Shown: positions 41,352 to 51,791 of the stretch, piece after piece
Layout of the letters: each line of letters opens with the position of its first letter
Numbering within the stretch: the stretch's first letter is position 1
Assembly: GCA_963764465.1 (NCBI GenBank)
Contig: CAVXSO010000007.1
Span: 1,054,001 to 1,118,000 of the forward strand
Reading direction: 5' to 3'
DNA: 64,000 nt
Source of the DNA: JAJXXT01 sp963764465
GTDB lineage: Bacteria; Pseudomonadota; Alphaproteobacteria; Acetobacterales; Acetobacteraceae
Notes under the pieces: model-generated
Database searches by the model: none
Told to the model about the DNA's origin: nothing
The model's input: the letters and a program-made list of their open reading frames with translations, nothing else
Made by a program: the position numbers and the translations under genes

Positions 41352-41378
41352 GCAGCACTCGCCCCCCGCGAGTGCTAA
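41352..41378 (+). promoter_or_regulatory. CIRCE element (HrcA operator) of groESL
   Basis: GCAGCACTC, nine bases (gccccccgc), GAGTGCTAA. The right arm is a perfect match to the consensus and the left arm has two mismatches. At this position it covers the transcription start, so HrcA binding should repress groESL and heat shock should relieve it. Confidence 0.9.
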
Positions 41379-41447
41379 CGAGTTGGCGCAAGGGGCGGGG
41401 CGTAATACGGCGAGAGTGAAACCCAACCCCATTCAGGAGCGATCCGA

Positions 41448-41762
41448 ATGAAGTTCCGTCCCCTGCACGACCGGGTCGTCGTCCGTCGGCTGAACGCCGA
41501 GGAGAAGACCACGGGCGGCATCATCATCCCCGACACCGCCAAGGAGAAGCCGATGGAGGGCGAGATCATCGCCGCCGGCCCCGGGGCGCGCAACGAAGCC
41601 GGCCAGCTGGTCCCGCTGGACGTGAAGGCTGGCGACCGCGTGCTGTTCGGCAAGTGGTCCGGCACTGAGGTCAAGATCGACGGCGAGGAGCTGCTGATCA
41701 TGAAGGAGAGCGACATCATGGGGATCATCGAGGCGACCGCCGCGAAGAAGAAGGCCGCCTGA
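41448..41762 (+). CDS. groES: co-chaperonin GroES
   Basis: This is a 104-residue protein. It begins MKFRPLHDRVVVRRL, has the mobile-loop region EKTTGGIIIPDTAKEKP, and ends with GEELLIMKESDIMGI. It forms the seven-membered lid on GroEL. The ribosome-binding site is aggagc, just upstream of the ATG at 41448. It is co-transcribed with groEL from a CIRCE-controlled promoter. Confidence 0.97.
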   Translation: MKFRPLHDRVVVRRLNAEEKTTGGIIIPDTAKEKPMEGEIIAAGPGARNEAGQLVPLDVKAGDRVLFGKWSGTEVKIDGEELLIMKESDIMGIIEATAAKKKAA

Positions 41763-41818
41763 TCCCTCCCGCTTCCTTCCGGATACCAATGAGTTATTCC
41801 TAGAGAGGAACGAGACAC

Positions 41819-43456
<1,638 letters not shown>

Positions 43457-43480
43457 GTCCCGATCGCGACGAACGATGGA

Positions 43481-43507
43481 GGGCGGGCCGCAAGGTCCGC
43501 CCTTTTT
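43481..43507 (+). terminator. rho-independent terminator after groEL
   Basis: GGGCGGGCC, loop GCAA, GGTCCGCCC, then TTTTT. The stem has a single G-T wobble. It lies 24 bases past the groEL stop. Confidence 0.9.
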
Positions 43508-43610
43508 CGTTGTCCGTCCGTTTCGTTGTCCACCCGCGCGCCGCGTGTGCCGGCGACCGCGCGGCAACCTTGCCGCGCGGCGGCCGGAAGCCTCGGGACT
43601 GGCCGAAGGA

Positions 43611-43955
43611 CTAGCGGACGGTCAGCAGGGTCCAGGCACGGCGCAGGCGCTCGATGCCAGGGCGGATCAGGCCCTTGTCGCATAGCCGGCGCCCTTCCGC
43701 CGCCAGGCGCGGCACGTCCGGCGGCACCTCGGTGGCGTGTTCCTGGGCGGCGGCCACCTGTGCGGAGAGCTGGCCGCAATAGGCTGCCGTGTCGGTGGTG
43801 ATCACCATGGGTGCGGTGCTCTGCGCGAACAGCAACTGCGCGTTCCCCGGTCCGGCCAGAACCAAGGACACTATCAGCCCCAGGGTCGCCACCGGAAGCC
43901 ATCGCATGGGCAGTGGCATCGCATGCGCCACCTCTCGTTGCGGTGGGGGGGTCAT
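43611..43955 (-). CDS. small exported protein in a two-component operon
   Basis: The protein has 114 residues. A hydrophobic signal (WLPVATLGLIVSLVLAGPGNAQ) begins about residue 19. The mature part has two Cys (AAYCGQ and RRLCDKG) that could pair, and is otherwise helical. The ATG at 43955 overlaps the stop of the histidine kinase gene (ATGA), so it is the last gene of htrA-regulator-kinase-this. A role as a periplasmic modulator of the sensor is suggested by position only. No family was recognised. Confidence 0.6.
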   Translation of the reverse strand: MTPPPQREVAHAMPLPMRWLPVATLGLIVSLVLAGPGNAQLLFAQSTAPMVITTDTAAYCGQLSAQVAAAQEHATEVPPDVPRLAAEGRRLCDKGLIRPGIERLRRAWTLLTVR

Positions 43956-45361
43956 GAAGCCGTGTTCATGGTCGATGCCGGCAATGTAAGGATCGCGCGC
44001 AGGCCAGGCGCGTTGTCGACAAGTGTCAGCGTGCCGCCATGCAGCGTCGCCACCGCCTGGACGAGCGCCAGGCCGAGGCCGGAACCCGGCGTGCTGCGCG
44101 CCTGCTCGCCGCGGAAGAAGCGTTCCGTTGCACGGCCGCGGTCCGCCTCCGGGATGCCGGGGCCGCGATCGGCGACATCGATGCGCAGGCCGTCCTTGCC
44201 GGCGGTGAGCGCGAGCTGCACCGCGGTACCGTCTGGCGAGAACTTGATCGCGTTGTCGAGCAGATTGGCCACGGCCTGCTGGATCATGTCGCGGTCGCCG
44301 TAGAACGAGAGCTGGTACTGGATCGAGGTGTCGAGCCGCAGGCCCGCGTCCTCTGCCGGTGCGGCGTAGAGCTCCGCCATGTCGGCGATCAGCGCCGACA
44401 GGTCGAACGTATCGAACGCGGAACGCCGGGCACCCGCCTCGATCTCGGCGATGCGCAGGATCGCGTGGAAGACGCCGACCACGCCGTCCAGGTCCGCCTG
44501 CGCCCGCTCGATCGCGGCGTGCAGCTCCTCCGGGGTCTTGGCGTGGATCGCCGCGTCCTCCAGCCTGGTACGGGCGCGCGCGATCGGTGTGCGCAGGTCG
44601 TGCGCGATGGCGTTGGAGACCTGCTTCACCCCGTCCATCAGGCGCAGGATGCGGTCCAGCATGTCGTTCACGGCGGCGGCGAGCAGGTCGAATTCGTCGC
44701 CGGTACCGGCCAGGCGCACGCGCCGGGAGAGATCGCCCGCGGCGATCGCCGCCGCCGTTGCCGAGACGTCGGCCACGGTCGCGCGGAAGGCGCCGCGCAC
44801 CAGCGCGCCGCCCAGCATGCCGAGGCCGAGCGCCACCACCGCGGACCAGAGCAGCGCCCCTGTCAGCAGCCGCCGCAATTGCGAGCGGACATTGGAATCC
44901 CGGCCCACCAGCAGGTGGAACCCGCCCTCGAGATTATACTCGTGCAGCCGCGCCACGCCCTTGAGCCCGGCGCGCTGCACGGGCAGCTCGAACCAGTTCG
45001 TGTCCATCGTGACGTCGTGCGGCCAGGCATTGAGGTTGCCGGCGATGCGGTCGAAGCGTGGCCCGACCAGCAGGTAGATCGCGTCGTCGTCGATATTGGC
45101 GGCAAGGCGCTGGTCGATCGTTTCGATCAGCGCCGGCAGCCCGCCCTCCTGATAACGCTCGGCGAGGCCCTGAGTGTCGGCGTTGATCGCGGCATCCGTC
45201 TGCCGGTCGAGCAGGCCGACCGTGGTCCACCACAGGAACGCCGCCAGCGTCAGCGCCGAGAGCCCGAACAGCGCCGCGTAGAGGATACCGAAGCGGAACC
45301 CGGCGGAGCGGAACATCGGTGCACGGCGATTCTTCGCACCGGCCCCGCCGCGCCCCAGCAT
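43952..45361 (-). CDS. membrane sensor histidine kinase
   Basis: This 469-residue protein has two transmembrane helices (about 24-45 and 167-190) framing a periplasmic sensor of about 120 residues. A HAMP domain follows. The HisKA motif is NAIAHDLRTPIAR (phospho-accepting His about 257), and the ATPase motifs are NLLDNAIKFS, DRGPGIPE and GSGLGLALV. It pairs with the response regulator encoded 80 bp upstream. Met at 45316 is an alternative start. The neighbouring HtrA-type protease gene suggests envelope stress as the signal. Confidence 0.9.
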   Translation of the reverse strand: MLGRGGAGAKNRRAPMFRSAGFRFGILYAALFGLSALTLAAFLWWTTVGLLDRQTDAAINADTQGLAERYQEGGLPALIETIDQRLAANIDDDAIYLLVGPRFDRIAGNLNAWPHDVTMDTNWFELPVQRAGLKGVARLHEYNLEGGFHLLVGRDSNVRSQLRRLLTGALLWSAVVALGLGMLGGALVRGAFRATVADVSATAAAIAAGDLSRRVRLAGTGDEFDLLAAAVNDMLDRILRLMDGVKQVSNAIAHDLRTPIARARTRLEDAAIHAKTPEELHAAIERAQADLDGVVGVFHAILRIAEIEAGARRSAFDTFDLSALIADMAELYAAPAEDAGLRLDTSIQYQLSFYGDRDMIQQAVANLLDNAIKFSPDGTAVQLALTAGKDGLRIDVADRGPGIPEADRGRATERFFRGEQARSTPGSGLGLALVQAVATLHGGTLTLVDNAPGLRAILTLPASTMNTAS

Positions 45362-45441
45362 CTGCAGCGTGGTCGCGAGAACTCATCGGTCGTGCCCGCG
45401 CCGCGCGGCTCGCCGCCCGATGCCGCGCCGCGCCATGCCCG

Positions 45442-46125
45442 TCAGGGCGCCTCGGCGCGCAGCATGTAGCCGGCGTTGCGCACGGTGTGGATCAGTGGCG
45501 TCGGGAAGGGTTTGTCGACCTTCTGGCGCAGGCGGGAGACATGCACGTCGATGACGTTCGTCTGCGGATCGAAATGATAATCCCACACACCCTCCAGCAG
45601 CATGGTGCGCGTCACCACCTGGCCGGCATGGCGCATCAGGTATTCGAGAAGGCGGAACTCGCGCGGCTGCAGGTCGATCTTCTCGCCGCCGCGGCGCACG
45701 GTGCGCGACAGCAGGTCCATCTCCAGGTCCGCGACGGAGAGGCGTGTCACCGGCCCCTCGCCACGGCCGCGCCGCGCGATGCCCTCGACGCGCGCGAGCA
45801 GCTCGGCGAACGAGAACGGCTTGGTGAGATAGTCGTCGCCGCCCGCCTTCAAACCCTTTACCCGCTCATCCACTTGCGCGAGCGCGGAGAGGAAGAGGAC
45901 CGGCGTGTGGTTGTTCTGCGAGCGCAGTGTTTCCAGCAGCCGCAGTCCGTCGATGCCGCCGGGCAACATGCGGTCCAGCACGATGGCGTCGAAACTCTCG
46001 GAGGCGGCAAGGAACAGGCCGTCGCGGCCGTTGGACGCGTGCTCCACCACGTGCCCCGCCTCGCGCAAGCCCTTGAGCACAAAGCCGGCCACGTCCTTGT
46101 CGTCCTCGACCACCAGGATACGCAT
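45442..46125 (-). CDS. OmpR-family response regulator
   Basis: This is a 227-residue regulator. The receiver domain has EDD, the phospho-acceptor Asp in IVLDRMLPG, and the Lys in LTKPFSFAELL. A winged-helix DNA-binding domain follows, with LQPREFRLLEYLMRHAG and NVIDVHVSRLRQKVD. It lies 32 bp after htrA and before the kinase gene in one operon, and probably controls that operon. Confidence 0.93.
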   Translation of the reverse strand: MRILVVEDDKDVAGFVLKGLREAGHVVEHASNGRDGLFLAASESFDAIVLDRMLPGGIDGLRLLETLRSQNNHTPVLFLSALAQVDERVKGLKAGGDDYLTKPFSFAELLARVEGIARRGRGEGPVTRLSVADLEMDLLSRTVRRGGEKIDLQPREFRLLEYLMRHAGQVVTRTMLLEGVWDYHFDPQTNVIDVHVSRLRQKVDKPFPTPLIHTVRNAGYMLRAEAP

Positions 46126-46157
46126 CGTTCGTTTCTCCTCGAGTGAGATCGCTAGCG

Positions 46158-47243
46158 TCAGTTCGATTCGATGCGGGGACGCAACCCCACCTCGACCGAC
46201 AGGTTGAAGGCGCGGCCGCGGCGCACGCAATCCAGCTGCACGCGCGTGCCGGGCTCGGTGAGCGCGACCGCGCGCTGCAGTGTGCGGGCGGAGCCGAGCT
46301 TCTCGCCATTGACTGCGACCACGATATCGCCCGCGTGCAGGCCGGCACGTGCCGCGGGACCGTGCGGCGTCACCTCGACGATGCGCACGCCCGCGGCATT
46401 GCCCGGGGCAAATGGGCCGCCATCCGATCCATCGTCGAGCGTGACGCCGAGCCAGCCGCGCTGGATGGTGCCGTGCGCCTCAAGCTGGGCAACGATCTGC
46501 TGCACCAGTTCCGAGGGGATGGCGAAACCGATGCCCACGGAGCCGCCGGAGGGCGTGTAGATCGCCGAGTTCATGCCCACCACGCGGCCGTCGCTGTCGA
46601 AGAGCGGGCCGCCCGAGTTGCCGGGATTGATGGGCGCGTCGATCTGGATGAAGTCGTCGAACGGCCCGGCACCGAGGTCGCGGCCAAAGGCGGAGACGAT
46701 GCCGGCGGTCACGGAGCCGCCGAGGCCGAACGGATTGCCTGCGGCAATCACCCAGTCGCCCACCTGCAGCGCGTGGCTGGAGCCGAGCGTCACGGCGGGA
46801 AGCGGGCCCGGCGCGTCGATCTTGATCAGTGCGATGTCGGTGAGTTCGTCGGAGCCGACGAGGCGCGCGGGAAAGCTGCGCCCGTCCGAGAGCCCGACCA
46901 CGATCTTGTCGGCGTTACCGACCACGTGATTGTTGGTGACGATCAGGCCGGACGGATCGATGATGAAGCCGGAACCGGCGCCGGCCAGGTGCTGGGCCGC
47001 CGGCGGCAGGCGATCGCGGAATTTCTTGCGGATGGCGGGCGGCAGGTCGGCCAGCGGATCGCGGCCGCGCACCGTTTCCTCCACGCCGATATTCACCACC
47101 GCGGGCAGGACACGCTTGATCAGCGGCGCAAAGCTGCGGGGTCCCTCCGCGCGCGCCCGCGCGCAGCCCAGCAACGGCAGGGCGGCGGTCAGGGCGACTG
47201 CGCCAACGAGCGCGGCGCGGCGGGGAAGGGCGGCTTCGATCAT
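46158..47243 (-). CDS. HtrA/Deg-family serine protease
   Basis: The protein has 361 residues. The N-terminus (PRRAALVGAVALTAALPLLGC) combines a signal peptide with a possible lipobox (LLGC), so it may be a lipoprotein. The catalytic triad is present: TNNHVVG (His), TDIALIKID (Asp) and NPGNSGGPLFD (Ser). One PDZ domain follows (GRGWLGV-type start, then GPAARAGLHAGDIVVAVNG). With a single PDZ it is the DegS/short-Do type, degrading or sensing misfolded envelope proteins. It heads the operon with the two-component system. The start is taken at 47243. Confidence 0.9.
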   Translation of the reverse strand: MIEAALPRRAALVGAVALTAALPLLGCARARAEGPRSFAPLIKRVLPAVVNIGVEETVRGRDPLADLPPAIRKKFRDRLPPAAQHLAGAGSGFIIDPSGLIVTNNHVVGNADKIVVGLSDGRSFPARLVGSDELTDIALIKIDAPGPLPAVTLGSSHALQVGDWVIAAGNPFGLGGSVTAGIVSAFGRDLGAGPFDDFIQIDAPINPGNSGGPLFDSDGRVVGMNSAIYTPSGGSVGIGFAIPSELVQQIVAQLEAHGTIQRGWLGVTLDDGSDGGPFAPGNAAGVRIVEVTPHGPAARAGLHAGDIVVAVNGEKLGSARTLQRAVALTEPGTRVQLDCVRRGRAFNLSVEVGLRPRIESN

Positions 47244-47347
47244 CGGAATCGGGTCCAGGGGCGAGTTTGGCCGACACGTGGCGTTTCGCGCCAGCACCTA
47301 CAACTGCGCCGGGTACGATACGACTCACCGATCACTTAAAATCGACG

Positions 47348-49717
47348 TCAGCCTGCGGTGGGGTCCTCCGGCCAGGCATGGCGGGGGTAGCGGCCGCGCA
47401 TCTGGGCTCGCGCCTCCCGCCAGGTTCCGCGCCAGAACCCCGCGAGGTCGGTGGTCACCGCGATCGGCCGGCCGGCGGGAGAGAGCAGAGCGAGGCGCGG
47501 GACCAAGCGGCCCTCGGCCAGGCGCGGCGTCGTTGCGAGCCCGTAGAAGGCCTGTGCGCGGGCGGCGGCGAGTGGCTCCGGCTGGGTGTAGTCCACTCGC
47601 GCGCGGCCACCGGGGAGCTGGATCTCGGGTGGCAGAAGCGCTTCCAGCCGATGGCGCAGCTTGCGGCCGAGACGCTCGCCGAGGATGGTGGCGAGGTCGA
47701 GCTTGTCGGCGTCGGCCAGCCGCGCGCGGCCATGGAGAGCCTGGGCCAGCCAGGCGCGATCGGCCGCCAGAGCCTCATCCGAGATGTCGGGCCAGCCATC
47801 CTCGGGGAACAGGCGGGCGGCAAGTGCCACGCGGGCCTGGAGCTGGCGTGCCGCGTCCGTCCAGGGCAGCGAGGGCAGGGAGACGGCTTGCGCGAGTGCC
47901 TTTGCCGTTGCCTCAGGGTCGGCGGCGATGGTGCGGTCCTCCAGGACCAGGGCGCCGAGGCGGCGACGGCGGCGTGCGATGACCGCGCCCTGCACGGGAT
48001 CGAACCCCGCTTCCTCGGCCACCGTGACCTTGGCCGCGACTGATTCCGGCAGGTCCGTGGGGTCGAGCGGTGCTGCGAGGCGGATCGTCGTGCCGCGCGA
48101 GGCGGCTATGGCGGCGATGGCGAGGAACGGGGCGCGGGACAGCGGATCGCTGAGCGGCAGGGAGGCTCCGCCGCCGCCGGCGAGGCGGAAACTGCCAGGG
48201 TCGCGCCGCTGGGCGATACGGTCCGGGAAGGCAGCGGCGATCAGGCGGCCGGGATCGCCCTCCGCGGGCGCCCTGGTGCGCAGGCGGTTGCGGTACATGT
48301 CGGCGGTGCGGCGGATGGCGCCGAGCCGTCGGTCACGGGCGAGGGCCTCGAGTTGCAGCGCGATGTCGGCGCTGGCGGCATCCCGCAGCGGGTCACGCTC
48401 CTCCAGCAGCGCCGCGATGTCGGCGGCGAGGGCTGCCTCCCCTGGGCTGCGGGCGGCGAGCATCATGGTGGCGAGGCGCGGATGGGCGCCGAGTTCCACC
48501 ATGCGGCGTCCGGCTGGCGTGATCCGCCCGGCCTCGTCGAGCGCCCCTAGGCCGCGCAGCAGGTCGGTCGCGGTGGCGAGAGCGGCGGAAGGCGGCGCGT
48601 CCGGGAAAGGCAGGGATTCCGGCGTGGCACCCCAGCTGGCGCAAGTGAGGCAGAGTGGCGCGAGGTCGGCGGCGAGGATTTCCGGCCGGTCAGCCGGTGG
48701 CAGGCCGCGATGCAGGGCGGCGGTCCAGAGCCGGATGGCGATGCCTGGCGCCTCCCGCCCCGCGCGGCCGGCGCGCTGGGTGGCGGCGGCGCGGCTGATG
48801 CGCACCGTCGCGAGCCGGGTGAGGCCGGAACCGGGGTCGAAGACCGGCGCGCGGCGGAACCCGCCATCGATGACGATGTGCACCCCCGGGATGGTGAGCG
48901 AGGTCTCGGCGATGGAGGTGGCGAGCACCACGCGGCGGCGCGCACCGGGCATGAGTGCTGCGAGCTGGGTCGCAGGCGGCAGGTCACCGTGCAGCGGCAG
49001 CACGTCGGCGCCGCAATCGCCCAGCGCTTCCTCGGTGCGGCGGATCTCCGCCATGCCCGGCAGGAAGACGAGGATGTCACCGGTCTCGCCGCGCAATGCT
49101 TCTCGCACGGCGCGGGCGGCTTCCTGCGGCAGGTCGCGCGGGTGGGCGAGATCGCGCCTGGCGTGGCGGATCTCGGTTGGAAAGGTGCGGCCCTCGGCGG
49201 CGATGACGGGACCTGCGAGCAGCGAGGCCAGGCGTTCCGTGTCCGGCGTCGCCGACATGGCGAGCAGGCGCAGTTCCGGGCGCAGCGCCTGCACCTCCCG
49301 GCAAAGGGCCATCGCGAGGTCCGCTTCCACACTGCGCTCGTGCACCTCGTCTAGGATGACGAGGGAGATGCCATCGAGCCCGGGATCGGCGAGCAGGCGG
49401 CGGACCAGCAGCCCCTCTGTCAGCACCTCGATGCGTGTGCCCGGGCCGGTGGCGGATTCGATACGAGTACGAAACCCTATCAGTCCACCTGCGGCCTCGC
49501 CGCGCTCCTCCGCCATGCGCGTCGCGGCGGCGCGGGCGGCCAGGCGCCGTGGTTCCAGCATGACGATGCGGCCGGCACCGATCCAGTCCTCGCCGAGCAG
49601 GGCGGGCGGCACGCGCGTGGTCTTGCCGGCGCCGGGCGGGGCGACGAGGAGGGCGGCGCTGTGCTCGCGCAAGGCCGCGCGCAACGCCGGCAGTGCGGCT
49701 TCGATCGGAAGTTCCAT
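47348..49717 (-). CDS. hrpB: ATP-dependent helicase HrpB
   Basis: This is a 789-residue DEAH-box helicase. Motifs include PPGAGKTTRVPP (I), ILDEVHERS (II, DEVH), SATPD (III), TSIAETSLTIPGV (V) and QRAGRAGRE (VI). HA2 and HrpB-specific C-terminal domains follow, with LPPEIQLPGGRARVDY near the end. HrpB is a presumed RNA helicase of unclear role. The ATG at 49717 shares a base with the stop of the amidohydrolase gene, so it is the last gene of that operon. A functional tie is not apparent. Confidence 0.93.
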   Translation of the reverse strand: MELPIEAALPALRAALREHSAALLVAPPGAGKTTRVPPALLGEDWIGAGRIVMLEPRRLAARAAATRMAEERGEAAGGLIGFRTRIESATGPGTRIEVLTEGLLVRRLLADPGLDGISLVILDEVHERSVEADLAMALCREVQALRPELRLLAMSATPDTERLASLLAGPVIAAEGRTFPTEIRHARRDLAHPRDLPQEAARAVREALRGETGDILVFLPGMAEIRRTEEALGDCGADVLPLHGDLPPATQLAALMPGARRRVVLATSIAETSLTIPGVHIVIDGGFRRAPVFDPGSGLTRLATVRISRAAATQRAGRAGREAPGIAIRLWTAALHRGLPPADRPEILAADLAPLCLTCASWGATPESLPFPDAPPSAALATATDLLRGLGALDEAGRITPAGRRMVELGAHPRLATMMLAARSPGEAALAADIAALLEERDPLRDAASADIALQLEALARDRRLGAIRRTADMYRNRLRTRAPAEGDPGRLIAAAFPDRIAQRRDPGSFRLAGGGGASLPLSDPLSRAPFLAIAAIAASRGTTIRLAAPLDPTDLPESVAAKVTVAEEAGFDPVQGAVIARRRRRLGALVLEDRTIAADPEATAKALAQAVSLPSLPWTDAARQLQARVALAARLFPEDGWPDISDEALAADRAWLAQALHGRARLADADKLDLATILGERLGRKLRHRLEALLPPEIQLPGGRARVDYTQPEPLAAARAQAFYGLATTPRLAEGRLVPRLALLSPAGRPIAVTTDLAGFWRGTWREARAQMRGRYPRHAWPEDPTAG

Positions 49718-51087
49718 CAACCCTCGAAGGCCGCGCGAGCCTCGGGCAGCGCCCAGATGCGCTCGACCGCCGCAGTGCCCGCGGCGGCGATCGCGGCTTC
49801 GTCGCCCTTCGTGTAGCGGCCCTCGGCGACGAGATGTTCGCCGTCCACGAAGACCTCTGCGATGTCGGCGCGGTTGCCGAGCGCGATGAGGCCGCGCCTG
49901 GGATCCGCCAGCGGCTGCAATTGCGGGTGGGTGAGGTCGACGACCGTGATATCCGCCGCCGCACCGGGCACAATCGTTCCGAGATCGGTACGTCCGACCG
50001 CCTCGGCGGCGCGCGCGGTCACGGCGTCCAGCAGTTCCGGCGCGGTCGCCACATCCGGCTTGCCGAGCGCGATCTTGGAGATGGTGGAGGCCGCGTGCAG
50101 CTCGCCCAGCATGTCGGCGTTGTAGCCGTCCGTCGCGACCAACGTGCGCACGCCATGTTCGGCGAAACGGCCGAAGGCGGCGACGGTACCGGCACGGGCG
50201 AACACGCGCGGGCAGTTCAGCACCGTCGCTCCGCGCGCCGCCATCAGCCGCAGGTCGGCATCCGTCGAATCGATGCAGTGCGCCGCGAGCAGGTCTGGCG
50301 CCAGCAGGCCGAGCCAGTCGAGATATTCCGCGGGCGTTCGACCGGCATGGCGCGCGGCGATGGTAGCGACCTCGTCCGGGCTCTGCGCCATGTGGGTGGT
50401 GATAGGTACACCGCGCGCGCGAGCCTGCACCGCCGCTTCCCGCAGCAGATCCGGGCCGCACGTGTCGGTCGCGTGCGGCGCCATGGCGAGATGGATGCGT
50501 CCGCCGGCCGCCCCTTCCCAGCGCACGTGCAGCGCCTTCCACGCGTCGAGATCGGCGGCTCCATCGTCGCCGGCGTAGCGCATCGTGCCATCAGGCTGGA
50601 TCTGCGCGTCGGCGGTGGAGAACACATAGGGCGCGCCCCAGAAGCGGATGCCCATCTCCGCGGCGGCCTCGAACATCTCCGGGATGCCGCTGCGGAACGC
50701 ATCCATCACGCTGGCAATGCCGCCGCGCAGGAGCTGCAGGATGCCGAGCCGGGCAATTGCCAGGCGTTGCTCATGCGAAAGGATCTCGATGCCGCGCCGC
50801 GAGAGCGGCATCAGCACCGTGTAGACGATGCTGCGGTTGCGCTTGCGCGCGTTGCCGTCCTCGGTCAGTGACCGCGCGATCGCCTCGCTGTAGGCGTGGT
50901 TGTGCAGGTTCATCAGGCCGGGCAGGACAAAGCGGCCGGGCTTATCGAGCACGGTCGCCGCCGACGGGCGGGAGGTGGTGACGGCGGCGATGCGCTTGCC
51001 CTCGAGCAGGACCCAGCGGTCGCGCAGGACGGTCTGCTTTCCGTCCTCCCGAGCAAGAAGATAGCTTGCGAAAATCGCTGTGCTCAT
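49717..51087 (-). CDS. amidohydrolase-family deaminase/hydrolase (TrzA/AtzA/guanine deaminase type)
   Basis: This is a 456-residue TIM-barrel metal-dependent hydrolase. The first metal motif is LPGLMNLHNHAYSEA (HxH). MAPHATDTC, THMAQSPDE, AHCID and VATDGYNADM supply the further His and Asp ligands. Members hydrolyse C-N bonds of purines, triazines or ureides. It lies in an operon with a hydantoin/allantoin racemase-like gene and an allantoinase-like polysaccharide deacetylase, so a cyclic ureide or nucleobase is the likely substrate. The start at 51087 overlaps the end of the racemase gene by four bases. Confidence 0.85.
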   Translation of the reverse strand: MSTAIFASYLLAREDGKQTVLRDRWVLLEGKRIAAVTTSRPSAATVLDKPGRFVLPGLMNLHNHAYSEAIARSLTEDGNARKRNRSIVYTVLMPLSRRGIEILSHEQRLAIARLGILQLLRGGIASVMDAFRSGIPEMFEAAAEMGIRFWGAPYVFSTADAQIQPDGTMRYAGDDGAADLDAWKALHVRWEGAAGGRIHLAMAPHATDTCGPDLLREAAVQARARGVPITTHMAQSPDEVATIAARHAGRTPAEYLDWLGLLAPDLLAAHCIDSTDADLRLMAARGATVLNCPRVFARAGTVAAFGRFAEHGVRTLVATDGYNADMLGELHAASTISKIALGKPDVATAPELLDAVTARAAEAVGRTDLGTIVPGAAADITVVDLTHPQLQPLADPRRGLIALGNRADIAEVFVDGEHLVAEGRYTKGDEAAIAAAGTAAVERIWALPEARAAFEG

Positions 51088-51791
51088 GAACGTCGTCCAT
51101 TCGTGCAGGAAAGGGCCAAAGACGCTTTGTCCGTTCGGTTTCCTGTGAGGAGCACGGCGGTGAGGGCCGAAGACACCGCCTGCTGCACGGGCTCGACGAC
51201 CTCCACGCCAAGCGCTTCGGCGAGGAAGGCGCGATGCATCGCCATGCCGGCGCAGCCGAGCACGAGCACGTCGGCACCGTCTTGCTCGATCAGTACTCTC
51301 CCGGCTTCCGCGAGGCGGGCGCGCATCGCCGCGCCCGTGGTCTCGGCGGCGGTCGCCTCCACGGCGCGGCTGCCGGCGTAGCGGGCGTCCAGCCCCATCG
51401 TGCGCACCATCCGCTGCTGCCGGCGGATCGAGGGGCGGGAGAGCGCGATGATGCCGAAACGTTCGCCGAGCGTCAGTGCCCGCACCAACGCCCACTCTGC
51501 TATGCCCATCACCGGCCGGCCCCGCGCTGCCTCGCGCACCGCATGCAGACCGGGATCGGAGAAGCAGGCGAGCACGAAGGCATCCGCGCTCTCGCGTTCC
51601 ACCAGCCGCACCAATGGCATCACCACGCTGTCCGCATCGCGCTGGCTGGTGATGCCGGGCGGGCCTTCCGTCAGTGTGTGGGTTTCGATTGCCGGGCCGC
51701 AGGCAAGGCGCAGCGGTGCCACGGACGCGTCGATCGCCGCGGTGACCTCCCGCGAGCTGTTGGGGTTGATGACCAGGATACGCGCCATCAT
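51084..51791 (-). CDS. Asp/Glu/hydantoin racemase-family protein
   Basis: This is a 235-residue protein. It begins ARILVINPNSSREVTAA, which is typical of hydantoin/allantoin racemases. The two catalytic Cys are in LACFSDPGLHAVRE and LGCAGMAMHR. It interconverts stereoisomers of a hydantoin-like compound. It is coupled by overlap both to the polysaccharide-deacetylase-like gene before it and to the amidohydrolase after it. Confidence 0.88.
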   Translation of the reverse strand: MMARILVINPNSSREVTAAIDASVAPLRLACGPAIETHTLTEGPPGITSQRDADSVVMPLVRLVERESADAFVLACFSDPGLHAVREAARGRPVMGIAEWALVRALTLGERFGIIALSRPSIRRQQRMVRTMGLDARYAGSRAVEATAAETTGAAMRARLAEAGRVLIEQDGADVLVLGCAGMAMHRAFLAEALGVEVVEPVQQAVSSALTAVLLTGNRTDKASLALSCTNGRRS

